The notes beneath the pieces were generated by a model. That model was not told the origin of the DNA and searched no databases. It saw only the letters and a program-made list of their open reading frames with translations. From Lachnospiraceae bacterium (GTDB taxonomy: Bacteria; Bacillota_A; Clostridia; Lachnospirales; Lachnospiraceae), in NCBI GenBank assembly GCA_009774465.1, contig VSNT01000056.1:1-24532 (forward strand): a stretch of 24,532 nucleotides of DNA, in the 5' to 3' direction. Numbering within the stretch: position 1 is the first letter of the stretch; each line of letters starts with the position of its first letter. Position numbers and translations under genes: made by a program. This document shows, one piece after another, positions 7,046 through 15,024 of the stretch.

Positions 7046-8728
7046 TCAATTAAACTCCAGCCTCTCCAGGCAGACCTCACCCTCCAGTACCCTTACAAAA
7101 AGCGCACCGCTTCCGGCTTCTATATGTACTTTCACCTTCTTTTGTTCAGCGTCGACAAGCACTTTTTTTTCACCTGATTCTCCACTTTTATTTTCCCCTT
7201 CGGCCTTCGCTGCATCTGCATGAGCCTGTTCTCTTCCCAGCAAAAGCACTCCACCCTGATACCCGGATGCAAAAGTAATTTCCACTTCCATGTCTTTCTG
7301 TTCATCCAAACTGTAACAAACAAATTCGCCTTTTCCCAAAACAAGGCCGAATCTGTCCCATTGACAGTCAAATACAAACTGCTTTTCCCCGGCTTCCCGC
7401 AATTTAACTATCTTCATCCCACAGCCCTGTCGGTAAGATATATCAGGATTTTCCTCTCCGGTTCCGCTAAAAGATTTTCCCCTGCCAGGGCATTCATCAA
7501 AGTCCGTAGCTCTAAGAGAAAAAGGAAGTTTTCTAAAAACGTGACAGGTTACTTCCGAATGTTCCATGCAATTTTCCATTTTTATATTTTCAAGATACTC
7601 ATTTAAAATTTCCTGTGCTTTTTCCTGCGAGGGCTTTACCCCTCCTTTTAAATAATCCAGCAACATCTGATACTCTTTCGGTTTACAGATGGAATAAGGG
7701 GAATTGGTACACTCCATTTTTTTCCAGGGCCATAAATTATAACCGATTCCAAGGCTTATTGCCAGCGGATACAATGCCGCATACCATTCGTTTCCATTTT
7801 CTCCGGTCTCCCCCATCCATAAAGGCACCTTAAGTTCATCCGACTTTTCCACAAATTTCCGAAGGCAGGCAATATCAGGAATCTCTGCATATCTGTGAAA
7901 ATGCAGCACCATATTTTCATCATACTTATGGTCAAAAATCCGGACATCTGTTGCCCAGTGTGCTCCTTCTATACTGAGCAGATGATTTTGATCCACACGT
8001 CTGATTGCATGAATTAATTTTTCATAAAATGCTGACAGTTCCGGTATCAGATAGTCAAAATCTCCATTGCCTGCATAAGGAGGAATAATTGGCTCATTTA
8101 ACAGATCATAACCTCCCACCACTTCCCTGCCGCAATAACGCTCTGCCAGCTTTTCCCAGAGGGCAATACATTTTTCCTGATACTGCTCTTCCATAAAAAG
8201 GCGGGGGACATTATCCACAGAATCATCAATGTTTGATCCGGTCTGCCCGCCAGGCGCTCCATGCAGATCAAGAAACGCATAAATTCCGGCTTCCTCGCAC
8301 CATTCAAGACATTGATCCAGCAAATCAAACCCTTCCTTTTTCCAAAAGATGCTTGCACCTTTTTTGATGCCCGCGTCATTTCTGTTCCCTGCATCCTGTA
8401 TCTGCTCCGTATCTTCTGCCATAAACAGTCTGTAATTAAAGGGAATTCTCACAGAGTTATAACCAAGCCGGGCCATTTTTAAGATATCTTCACGCCGAAT
8501 ATAATTGTTACGGTACTGCTTCCAAAACTGCTCGGCATATTCCGCTCCTGTAAGCTCAGCCACCACCTGTTCAATTCTCCGGGGGCGGTCAAAGCATTTT
8601 TCCCCTGACAGCCACATATATCCTTCCTGGAGCAGCCAGTTTCCCAGTCCCCAGCCTTTTAATAAAACCTCTCTTCCGCTTCCATCCAGTATTTTCTTTC
8701 CATCTGCATGCAAAAATCCATTTATCAT
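7046..8728 (-). CDS. Glycoside hydrolase family 5 (cytoplasmic beta-glycosidase)
   Basis: 560 aa. The first 370 residues form a GH5-type catalytic domain: GWGLGNWLLQEGY near the N-terminus, SVRIPFNYR (about 92-100), LDLHGAPGGQTG (about 154-165), DLLNEP with acid/base Glu212, HFHRY (276-280) and WMGETG with nucleophile Glu307. There is no signal peptide, so it should act on oligosaccharides imported by the ABC transporter encoded just upstream. Residues from about 385 form a separate beta-rich C-terminal region that I do not recognise, containing a Lys/Glu/Gly-rich stretch near 510-525. Exact substrate (beta-glucan, gluco- or mannan-oligosaccharide) cannot be read from sequence. It is the last gene of the sugar module, 29 bp after the second permease. 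Confidence 0.88.
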   Translation of the reverse strand: MINGFLHADGKKILDGSGREVLLKGWGLGNWLLQEGYMWLSGEKCFDRPRRIEQVVAELTGAEYAEQFWKQYRNNYIRREDILKMARLGYNSVRIPFNYRLFMAEDTEQIQDAGNRNDAGIKKGASIFWKKEGFDLLDQCLEWCEEAGIYAFLDLHGAPGGQTGSNIDDSVDNVPRLFMEEQYQEKCIALWEKLAERYCGREVVGGYDLLNEPIIPPYAGNGDFDYLIPELSAFYEKLIHAIRRVDQNHLLSIEGAHWATDVRIFDHKYDENMVLHFHRYAEIPDIACLRKFVEKSDELKVPLWMGETGENGNEWYAALYPLAISLGIGYNLWPWKKMECTNSPYSICKPKEYQMLLDYLKGGVKPSQEKAQEILNEYLENIKMENCMEHSEVTCHVFRKLPFSLRATDFDECPGRGKSFSGTGEENPDISYRQGCGMKIVKLREAGEKQFVFDCQWDRFGLVLGKGEFVCYSLDEQKDMEVEITFASGYQGGVLLLGREQAHADAAKAEGENKSGESGEKKVLVDAEQKKVKVHIEAGSGALFVRVLEGEVCLERLEFN

Positions 8729-8757
8729 TGTTACCTGCTCCTTTCCGCTTTCTTTTT

Positions 8758-9588
8758 TCAGCCCTTTACTGCCCCATCTGCAATCCCTTTCAAAATCTGC
8801 TTTTGAAATAAGGCATAAAAAATAATAACAGGAATGGCGGCCAGAATCAAGGCACTTAAAATTGCCGTCCAGTCGCTGCTGTACTGCCCAAACAAAGTAT
8901 TGGTTGAAAGCAGCAGAGAATATTTTTTATTGTCTGAAATCACAATCAGGGGAAGAAGAAAGTCATTCCACACCCATAAAACATTGGTAATACAAATCGT
9001 AGCTGTAATAGGTTTTAAAAGAGGCAGTATAATAAGAAAAAATATTTTCATCCTGCTGCCCCCATCAATTGCTGCCGCTTCCTCTAATTCCCGGGGGATT
9101 CCCTTCACAAAGCCATGATACAGAAAAACTGCCATGCTGACTCCCAGCCCTGCATAAACAAAAGAAAGTCCCAGCAGAGAATTTTTGATTTTTAATGCCA
9201 GCACTACCTTATACAAAGGAATCATAATGGAACTGAAAGGAATTAACATGGAAAAAACAAACATACCAAAAATAAAAGAGGAAAGTTTCGTCTTTGTCCT
9301 GCACAGCCTCCACCCCGCCAATGCGGAAAACAGAATCATCATGGAGACGCTTAAGGCAGACAGCACCACTGTATTGCAAAAGCTTCTTAAGTAATGCATT
9401 TTTTCAATGGTGCGGGTATAATTTTCAAAATGTATACCTGCAGGGAGAGACATGACATTGGTCAAAAGTTCTCCATTTGTTTTAAAAGAATTAATAAGCG
9501 CCATAAACAGAGGGAACAGCCAGAAAACCGCTGCTGCTGTAAGCAGAAAATAGCATATTACGTTCTGCATGAGCTGTTTTTTTCTCAT
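8758..9588 (-). CDS. Sugar ABC transporter permease, MalG/AraQ type
   Basis: 276 aa, the normal length for the second permease of CUT1 carbohydrate importers (BPD_transp_1). About six hydrophobic segments are visible. The cytoplasmic EAA loop that docks the ATPase is present as ELEEAAAIDGGSRMKIFFLI followed by ILPLLKP. The short N-terminus before the first membrane span (MRKKQLMQNVICYFLL) is typical of MalG-type partners. Its ATG overlaps the TGA of the first permease gene (ATGA), indicating translational coupling. Together with that permease and the lipoprotein it forms an oligosaccharide importer. Confidence 0.95.
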   Translation of the reverse strand: MRKKQLMQNVICYFLLTAAAVFWLFPLFMALINSFKTNGELLTNVMSLPAGIHFENYTRTIEKMHYLRSFCNTVVLSALSVSMMILFSALAGWRLCRTKTKLSSFIFGMFVFSMLIPFSSIMIPLYKVVLALKIKNSLLGLSFVYAGLGVSMAVFLYHGFVKGIPRELEEAAAIDGGSRMKIFFLIILPLLKPITATICITNVLWVWNDFLLPLIVISDNKKYSLLLSTNTLFGQYSSDWTAILSALILAAIPVIIFYALFQKQILKGIADGAVKG

Positions 9589-10463
9589 AATTCCTGCTCC
9601 CCCTTTTTCATTATATTTAACTGAATTACCGTAATAACCAGCACAATAAGAAATAGTACTGTAGATTTAGCTGTGGCATAACCGTATCTGATATTTCCTG
9701 AAAAGGCTTCCTCATAAATATTAATCGCCGCCGACTGGGTTGCCCTTCCCGGCCCTCCCCCTGTTAAAGAGTAGATCACATCAAAGACCTGAAATCCTGA
9801 ATTTAATGTCCAGAAAATGCAAATGGTCAATGCATGACGGATCATAGGCATTGTCACCCTAAAAAAGCATTGGAGGTTGGTTGCACCATCCAGCTTTGCT
9901 GACTCAATCAAATGGGAGGGCACTCCCTGGAGAGCAGCCATATAAATAATCATTAAATAGCCTACTACTCCCCAGGATGCCACAATAATGATTGCAGCAA
10001 AAGAATACTTAGGATCACCGATCCAGGACCGGTCCAAAAATTTCATTCCCCAGTTGTCCGCCATATAATACAAAACTCTGGTAAAAATAAAGTTCCACAT
10101 ATAACCGCCAATAATCATACTGATCATATTGGGCATGTAAAAAAGCGTCCTGAAAAATCCTTTTCCTTTAGGCCTGCTTTCAATAAATACCGCAAGAAGC
10201 AATGCCAATAAATTTGCAGTGATAAGCAAAACCCCAACATACTTAAAGGTAAAAAGCATGGATCTCCAAAAGTGCCTGTCCCCTGTCAGTTCCACAAAGT
10301 TTTCAATCCCAATAAAATGGTATGTCTTATTTAATCCGTTCCAATCCGTTAATGCATAAAAGATACCTGAAATTGCAGGGAATAGCTTGAAAAGGATATA
10401 AACCACAAGGGCCGGCGCGCAAAAAGCCAAAAGGGATAAATTTTCTTTTTTCTTTGCTGACAT
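9585..10463 (-). CDS. Sugar ABC transporter permease, MalF/UgpA type
   Basis: 292 aa, first permease of a CUT1 importer. It starts with a short basic tail (MSAKKKEN), then a membrane span ending LFKLFPAISGIFYALTDWNG, a standard MalF/UgpA-family signature. The EAA loop is LIESAKLDGATNLQCFFRVT followed by MPMIRH. The late SLTGGGPGRATQS loop is also characteristic. Start ATG is preceded by AGGGGAAGGA at good spacing. It lies 11 bp after the binding-protein gene and overlaps the next permease by 4 bp. No ATP-binding subunit is encoded in the module. Confidence 0.95.
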   Translation of the reverse strand: MSAKKKENLSLLAFCAPALVVYILFKLFPAISGIFYALTDWNGLNKTYHFIGIENFVELTGDRHFWRSMLFTFKYVGVLLITANLLALLLAVFIESRPKGKGFFRTLFYMPNMISMIIGGYMWNFIFTRVLYYMADNWGMKFLDRSWIGDPKYSFAAIIIVASWGVVGYLMIIYMAALQGVPSHLIESAKLDGATNLQCFFRVTMPMIRHALTICIFWTLNSGFQVFDVIYSLTGGGPGRATQSAAINIYEEAFSGNIRYGYATAKSTVLFLIVLVITVIQLNIMKKGEQEL

Positions 10464-10474
10464 TGATCCTTCCC

Positions 10475-11803
10475 CTACTGATTCATTTTATTTGCATTCT
10501 GAAAGGCCTCGTCCAGTGTTTTAATAATGTCTTCCTTTGTCACACTGCCTACATAATATTCCTGCAGAAGTTTTCCCTGCTCATCTGTCACTGCTGATGG
10601 AAGTACCAGATCCTGATATGCTCTTCCTGCGGCTACATACTCTGACGCCTCTGCCACCCAGGACGCAGACTCATAATTATGACAGCTTGCCAGAGGATTA
10701 AAGGAACATGCCTGGAAAAGTGCGGAAGAATCCTCATCATCCAGCACATAATTTGCAAATTTCAAAGCCAGTTCCAGGTTCTCGCTTTCCGGATATACTG
10801 CAAGTGTAGTGGAAGTGGAAAGATTAACTCTTGTACATTCCTTATTATCATTAACAGGCAGCGGGAATACGCCAAGCTTCATATCCGGATTTGTTGTCAT
10901 AATCGTCCCGGATGCCCAGGTTCCCTGTACATACATTGCCGCTTTTCCATTTGCAAAGTCTGCACTGCCTGCTTCGCTTCCTTCTTCCATAGCGCGCTCC
11001 GTACCATTTGCCATAATCACATCAATCACGTCAAAAATATCAGCAATTTCAGCGTAAGAACCTTCATCTGCATACATCTTATTAAGCCAGTCTGTTGCTT
11101 CGCCGGAAACCTTTCCCCCAATGGTAAGTGCAGTCATAAGCTGAGGTACCCACTGTTCCTGAAATGCCAGCATAAACGGTGTGTATCCTTTTTCCTTTAA
11201 TACAGCACAAACCTGTTGTAAATCCTCCAGCGTATCCGGCGCTGTTAAATTACATTCCTCAAAAATGTCCTTATTGTAAAGAACGCCCCATGCCTGGCTT
11301 TCAATAGGCACAGCCAAAAGCTTTCCATCTGTGGTAACCGTTTCCTTTACATTTTCATAAATTTTTCCGGCAAGCTCTTCACCGGAAAGATCTGTCAGAT
11401 TACCTGCACTGTAATAGGCAGCAATATTGTTGCTGTGCAGTGTAAAAAGATCCGGCGCATCATCCCCTGTCAGCCTCGCCTGAAGCACGCTCTCATACTG
11501 GTCCGAACTGGGCATTTCCAAATTCACTTTCACCGCAATGTTCTCTTCTTCCAGCATTTTCTCTTCAAACTGTCTGCAGTAGGTTTCCCACTGATCCATA
11601 TACTGTGGGAAGCTCATCATAATATTTAACTCTGCCTCCTTTGCAGGTTCTACCTTGGTATCCGTATCCTCTGCCGCTTCTTCCATCTCACTGATTTGTG
11701 TGGTTTCTTTCTGTGTTTCTTCTTCCTTTGTTCCTCCGCAGGCTGTCAGAGAAACTGTCATACACACTGCCAACAGCAGTGCAAAAATTTTTTTCTTTTT
11801 CAT
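10475..11803 (-). CDS. Sugar ABC transporter substrate-binding lipoprotein
   Basis: Family-1 extracellular solute-binding protein (SBP_bac_1), membrane-anchored outside the cell, delivering oligosaccharide to the two permeases. I place the start at the ATG at 11801-11803, giving 442 aa: it has a purine-rich site (AAGGAGAAGGAAGG) just upstream and begins with a classic lipoprotein signal MKKKKIFALLLAVCMTVSLTAC, lipobox LTAC with lipidated Cys22. An upstream in-frame ATG at 11887 would add 28 residues that bury the signal peptide, so it is unlikely. Other features include an acidic, Thr/Glu-rich stretch after the Cys and FANGKAAMYVQGTWASG in the middle, typical of this family. It follows the response regulator by 110 bp. 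Confidence 0.94.
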   Translation of the reverse strand: MKKKKIFALLLAVCMTVSLTACGGTKEEETQKETTQISEMEEAAEDTDTKVEPAKEAELNIMMSFPQYMDQWETYCRQFEEKMLEEENIAVKVNLEMPSSDQYESVLQARLTGDDAPDLFTLHSNNIAAYYSAGNLTDLSGEELAGKIYENVKETVTTDGKLLAVPIESQAWGVLYNKDIFEECNLTAPDTLEDLQQVCAVLKEKGYTPFMLAFQEQWVPQLMTALTIGGKVSGEATDWLNKMYADEGSYAEIADIFDVIDVIMANGTERAMEEGSEAGSADFANGKAAMYVQGTWASGTIMTTNPDMKLGVFPLPVNDNKECTRVNLSTSTTLAVYPESENLELALKFANYVLDDEDSSALFQACSFNPLASCHNYESASWVAEASEYVAAGRAYQDLVLPSAVTDEQGKLLQEYYVGSVTKEDIIKTLDEAFQNANKMNQ

Positions 11804-11913
11804 ACCTTCCTTCTCCTTCTTCCAAAGCTTTATCAGTAATTTGATATGCTCTATCATAATATTTCCCAATCTGAAAAGCATTTGCAAGAACGGTTGTTTT
11901 TTATTGTCAATTT

Positions 11914-13002
11914 TTAAACCGGTTTCATTTCACCGGGCGTCATACCAAAATACTTTTTAAAGGTTTTATAAAAGTGAGACTGATCCACATATCCAACCAT
12001 TTCCCCCACATCCTTAATAGGCACTTTATAGTTCATAATCAAATCTTTTGCCTTTTCCATACGAAGGCCTGTCAGATATTCCTGAAATCCTTTCCCAATT
12101 TCTGCCTTAAAAGCTTTGCTTAAGTATTCCTTGCTTACAAAAAATTCTTGCGCGGTCCCTTCCAAAGTAATCCCTTCCTTAAAATTTACCTGAAGATATT
12201 TCTGTACTTTAGCTGTATCCAGCCGGTTTCTTCCCTTCATCCGCTCCTGAATCTTTAAAGCTGCATGGAGGTAAAGCCCACTGATAAAATGAATCATTTC
12301 TTTTGGCATACAGCCCTCTTCAAAAACAAAAGTCGTATTCTTTTCTTTAAAAATATCCTCCATCCCAAATCCTCTGCTTAAAATAAATCTTTGCAGAAGA
12401 TTAAGAAGCATATAATAAATGCTGATCATGCTTCCTTTATCCGGCGCGTTTCCCATTTTATCCTGCAAAAAAGAACTTATTTCTTCCAGTTTCAGTTCAA
12501 GGAGCTCCTGATTTCCGGAGCTAACGACTTCTGCAAGACTGTCTCTGAGCTGGTAATAACCCCCTGCCCATTCTTCTTTTAAAAAGCTCATGGAAAAGTC
12601 TTCTCTTTTCCCTTCCCGTTCCAGTGTCTTTAGCCGCTGTGTACAGTTCATAAGCTGATTATTAAGTTCTTCCGGTTTTACCGGTTTTAAAAGGTAGTCT
12701 ACAGCTCCCAGTTTCATGGCATTTCTTACGTAAGAATAATCATCATATCCGCTGATAAAAATAACCTGTACCAATTGATTTTCCCTGCGAAGCTGCTCAA
12801 TTTGTTCCAGTCCATTCATGTGAGGCATACATACATCCGTCAGGATAATATCCGGCTTGACCTGCCGGATTAGTTCCAGTCCGTACTCGCCGTCAGACGC
12901 TTCTCCGGCAATCTCTATTCCGTAAGTTTCCCATTCCCCCAGACTGCGGATTACTTTTCTGGTCCATATTTCATCATCTATAATCACTGCTTTGTATTTC
13001 AC
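11914..13002 (-). CDS. Response regulator, YesN/AraC type
   Basis: 362 aa. The N-terminal receiver domain (1-120) has acidic pair D9-D10, phospho-acceptor Asp56 (DIILTDVCMP), and Lys106 in LLKPVKPEE. A middle helical region of unknown function follows. The C-terminal AraC-type double helix-turn-helix (about 260-360) has EYLSKAFKAEIGKGFQEYL, KAKDLIMN and VGYVDQSHFYKTFKKYFGMT. Start is GTG, with AGGAGCAGGA upstream. It is paired with the sensor kinase 68 bp upstream and presumably activates the transporter/GH5 genes that follow; that target is inferred from position. Confidence 0.95.
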   Translation of the reverse strand: MKYKAVIIDDEIWTRKVIRSLGEWETYGIEIAGEASDGEYGLELIRQVKPDIILTDVCMPHMNGLEQIEQLRRENQLVQVIFISGYDDYSYVRNAMKLGAVDYLLKPVKPEELNNQLMNCTQRLKTLEREGKREDFSMSFLKEEWAGGYYQLRDSLAEVVSSGNQELLELKLEEISSFLQDKMGNAPDKGSMISIYYMLLNLLQRFILSRGFGMEDIFKEKNTTFVFEEGCMPKEMIHFISGLYLHAALKIQERMKGRNRLDTAKVQKYLQVNFKEGITLEGTAQEFFVSKEYLSKAFKAEIGKGFQEYLTGLRMEKAKDLIMNYKVPIKDVGEMVGYVDQSHFYKTFKKYFGMTPGEMKPV

Positions 13003-13029
13003 TCTATAATCCTGCTCCTTTCAAAGCCT

Positions 13030-13057
13030 GGAGACTTTGTGCACAGCACAAATCTCC
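13030..13057. repeat. Inverted repeat between kinase and regulator genes
   Basis: Arms GGAGACTTTGTGC (13030-13042) and GCACAAATCTCC (13046-13057) pair fully apart from one bulged C, around a 3-nt loop. No T-run follows on the minus strand, so it is not a standard terminator. In the mRNA it would form a stable hairpin shortly upstream of the response-regulator ribosome binding site. Confidence 0.8.
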
Positions 13058-13059
13058 CA

Positions 13060-13082
13060 CTTGAAAATTTTTAGTTTTCAAG
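13060..13082. repeat. Inverted repeat spanning the kinase stop codon
   Basis: Perfect 8-bp arms CTTGAAAA (13060-13067) and TTTTCAAG (13075-13082) around a 7-nt loop. One arm is inside the last codons of the kinase gene and the stop codon TAA lies at the loop. AT-rich and weak on its own; next to the stronger hairpin at 13030-13057. Confidence 0.7.
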
Positions 13083-14867
13083 CTTGACCTCCATTTTGAT
13101 TACAACTGTAGTTCCCCTGCCCTCAACACTGTCAATAAAGACACCGTAATCCCCTTCCGGATACATCAATTTGATTCTGGCATTTACATTACCAAGCCCG
13201 ATATGTGCCCCGGAGTGCAGCGCAGACTTACTTCCTTTATTTAAATTTTCCTGAATCTCCGAAAGTCTTTCCCTGGCAATTCCGCTTCCATTATCCGTAA
13301 CTGTAAGAATTAATACGCCAATACCTTCCGCTTCTTTCTCCGCAAGTTTTCCTTCTACTTTTAAAATCCAGTTTCCAGGCTGATTTACCAGTCCATGATG
13401 AAAACTGTTTTCCAGAACAGGCTGTAAAATCAGTTTGGGAATCAAAATCCCCTGCAGCTTATCCTCTACCAGTATTTCCAATTTTATCCTGCCATTAAAT
13501 CTTTCGTTCTGCAGCATACAGTAGCTTTTCAGATAACGCAGTTCTTCCCGCAGGGGTACCATTTCCTGAGAAAAATTCAGGCAGTACCGCATAAGATCCC
13601 CCAGCGCGGTAGTAACATTATAAATTTCAGGCGCATTTTTATCCAGTGCCATACCCCCAATCACCTGCATAATGTTATACATAAAATGAGGATTAATCTG
13701 GGCCTGAAGTGCATGCACCTGTGCTTCTCTTTTTTCAAGCTCTTTCTGATACTTCTGGGCAATCAGCTTTTGATTGCGCTCCACCATAATATGAAAACTT
13801 TCCTGAAGCATAATAATTTCATTCTGCGTCTCCTTTATGCTGCCATAGCTTTCCTCCTGTCCGTCAGAATTTTCCTCCGCATCATTTAACATAAAGTGGC
13901 GCATTTTCCCGGATAAACTGATGATTGGATAAGAGAATATTCTGGAAATCAGCACAGCGCCTGCCACACTTAATGCAACTGCTGCTGCCCCAACGATAGC
14001 CGCAATCATCAGCGTTCCCTTTAAAGAATCCATAATCACATGATTGGGAACAGACAGTAAAATCTGCTGCTTTCCGCCCCCTGCTTCCCGGTAAAACCAA
14101 AAGTTTCCATCCCATACCAGCTCTGTTTTGTTTAATCCTTTCATGGTTTCCAGCACATTCTGTACCACTGGAATATCTGAATTGCTTAATTCGCCATAGT
14201 CTGCTTCTATCCACAATCCTTCGTCATTAAATATCAGTACCGTTTCATCTTCCGTCATTTTAATATCACTTAAAATATCCTGCAGCTCATAAGGACGCAC
14301 ATGCATGACGATCAATGCATAGGGCTGCTTATCTGAAAACCGGTGCATCTGATGCAAAATCAGTATTTCATTTTCCGTCCGCAGAAAAACCAGATTGTCC
14401 TGCATGTCCTCTCCCCTCTGCTGCCAGATAGATAATTGTTCTCCAATCTCCTCCAAACTGGCACCGGAACGTCTGCTGATTAAAACTTCATTTCTCCTGA
14501 AATTATAAATCTCAATGCCATTTAAATTGCTGTCCATACTGATCATTCCATTCATGGCTGTAATCAGACTCCATCTGGAAGCATAATTAAGTTCCTCTTC
14601 TTCAATACACCAGTCCTGAATGATGGATTTATACTGCTGATTTATCTCAAATTCGTAAAATTGCTCCTGATAGCCGGATAATCCCAGCTCCAGCCGCTCC
14701 TTAAGCCATCCGATGCTCATCCGCCTGTTGTAAATCAACTGTTCTCTCATGGCATTATAAGTGTTGACAGCCGCTGTTCCTGTGATAACAAGCACGATAA
14801 AAACAGAAATGCCAAACATTCCCAAAAACAGTCTTTTTTGTACCGATAAATTTTCCAGTTTCTTCAT
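13071..14867 (-). CDS. Sensor histidine kinase, YesM type
   Basis: 598-aa membrane kinase. First membrane span at about 13-35, an extracellular sensing region to about 285, second span at about 286-308, then a HAMP-like linker and coiled coil. The His_kinase domain has phospho-acceptor His394 in ALQAQINPHFMYN. The ATPase domain shows the N-box LQPVLENSFHHG (481-492), DNGSGI (525-530) and HIGLGNVNARI (from 555). The Lyt/YesM class typically partners AraC-type regulators, and one follows 68 bp downstream. Start ATG has AAGGTG at about 8 nt. The upstream leader holds direct repeats and a tiny ORF. Its ligand is probably the sugar, or the loaded binding protein, of this module. Confidence 0.95.
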   Translation of the reverse strand: MKKLENLSVQKRLFLGMFGISVFIVLVITGTAAVNTYNAMREQLIYNRRMSIGWLKERLELGLSGYQEQFYEFEINQQYKSIIQDWCIEEEELNYASRWSLITAMNGMISMDSNLNGIEIYNFRRNEVLISRRSGASLEEIGEQLSIWQQRGEDMQDNLVFLRTENEILILHQMHRFSDKQPYALIVMHVRPYELQDILSDIKMTEDETVLIFNDEGLWIEADYGELSNSDIPVVQNVLETMKGLNKTELVWDGNFWFYREAGGGKQQILLSVPNHVIMDSLKGTLMIAAIVGAAAVALSVAGAVLISRIFSYPIISLSGKMRHFMLNDAEENSDGQEESYGSIKETQNEIIMLQESFHIMVERNQKLIAQKYQKELEKREAQVHALQAQINPHFMYNIMQVIGGMALDKNAPEIYNVTTALGDLMRYCLNFSQEMVPLREELRYLKSYCMLQNERFNGRIKLEILVEDKLQGILIPKLILQPVLENSFHHGLVNQPGNWILKVEGKLAEKEAEGIGVLILTVTDNGSGIARERLSEIQENLNKGSKSALHSGAHIGLGNVNARIKLMYPEGDYGVFIDSVEGRGTTVVIKMEVKLEN

Positions 14868-14873
14868 GTAATT

Positions 14874-14903
14874 TCACCTTATGTTAAGCAGCAAACGCCG
14901 CAT
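14874..14903 (-). CDS. Possible 9-aa leader peptide ahead of the kinase
   Basis: ATG at 14901-14903 opens MRRLLLNIR and stops with a TGA at 14874-14876 that overlaps the kinase Shine-Dalgarno (AAGGTGA), six bases before the kinase ATG. Upstream there is only a weak AAAG-type ribosome binding site. Listed because a ribosome finishing here could couple to or block kinase initiation; it could equally be chance. Confidence 0.2.
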   Translation of the reverse strand: MRRLLLNIR

Positions 14904-14959
14904 TGCACTGTCTTTATGCTAAACAACGGACACCGCGTACCGCGCCATCCTTATGTTAA
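14879..14959. repeat. Imperfect direct repeats in the kinase leader
   Basis: The 9-mer TTATG(T/C)TAA occurs three times, at 14879-14887, 14914-14922 and 14951-14959, spaced 35 and 37 bp. Between them the first two intervals share a degenerate GC-rich core (CCGC and nearby bases). The copy nearest the gene overlaps the kinase ribosome binding site; the farthest overlaps the arm of the hairpin at 14958-14999. Function unknown; operator or RNA-level control of the kinase are possibilities. Confidence 0.6.
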
Positions 14960-14999
14960 AAGGTACAGGGCAAGTTTTAAGCTCTGCTCTGTACCTTTT
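14958..14999 (-). terminator. Hairpin terminator after the S41 protease gene
   Basis: Perfect 11-bp arms AAAAGGTACAG (14958-14968) and CTGTACCTTTT (14989-14999) with a 20-nt loop, 25 bases beyond the protease stop codon. The symmetric A/T ends make it potentially bidirectional; on the minus strand the T-run is only four long before AACAT. It should separate the ftsEX unit from the sugar module. Confidence 0.65.
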
Positions 15000-15024
15000 T
15001 TCTTACATTTTTTACATCCCGATT

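Noticed and set aside
11804..11887. N-terminal extension of the binding protein from an upstream ATG
   Set aside because: It would bury the lipoprotein signal peptide; the downstream ATG has a strong ribosome binding site.
11866..11913. Perfect -35 TTGACA and a cre-like palindrome (TGCAAA..TTTTCA) between the response regulator and the binding-protein gene
   Set aside because: No credible -10 lies 16-18 bp below TTGACA, and the palindrome has one base too many for a CcpA site. Not strong enough to call.
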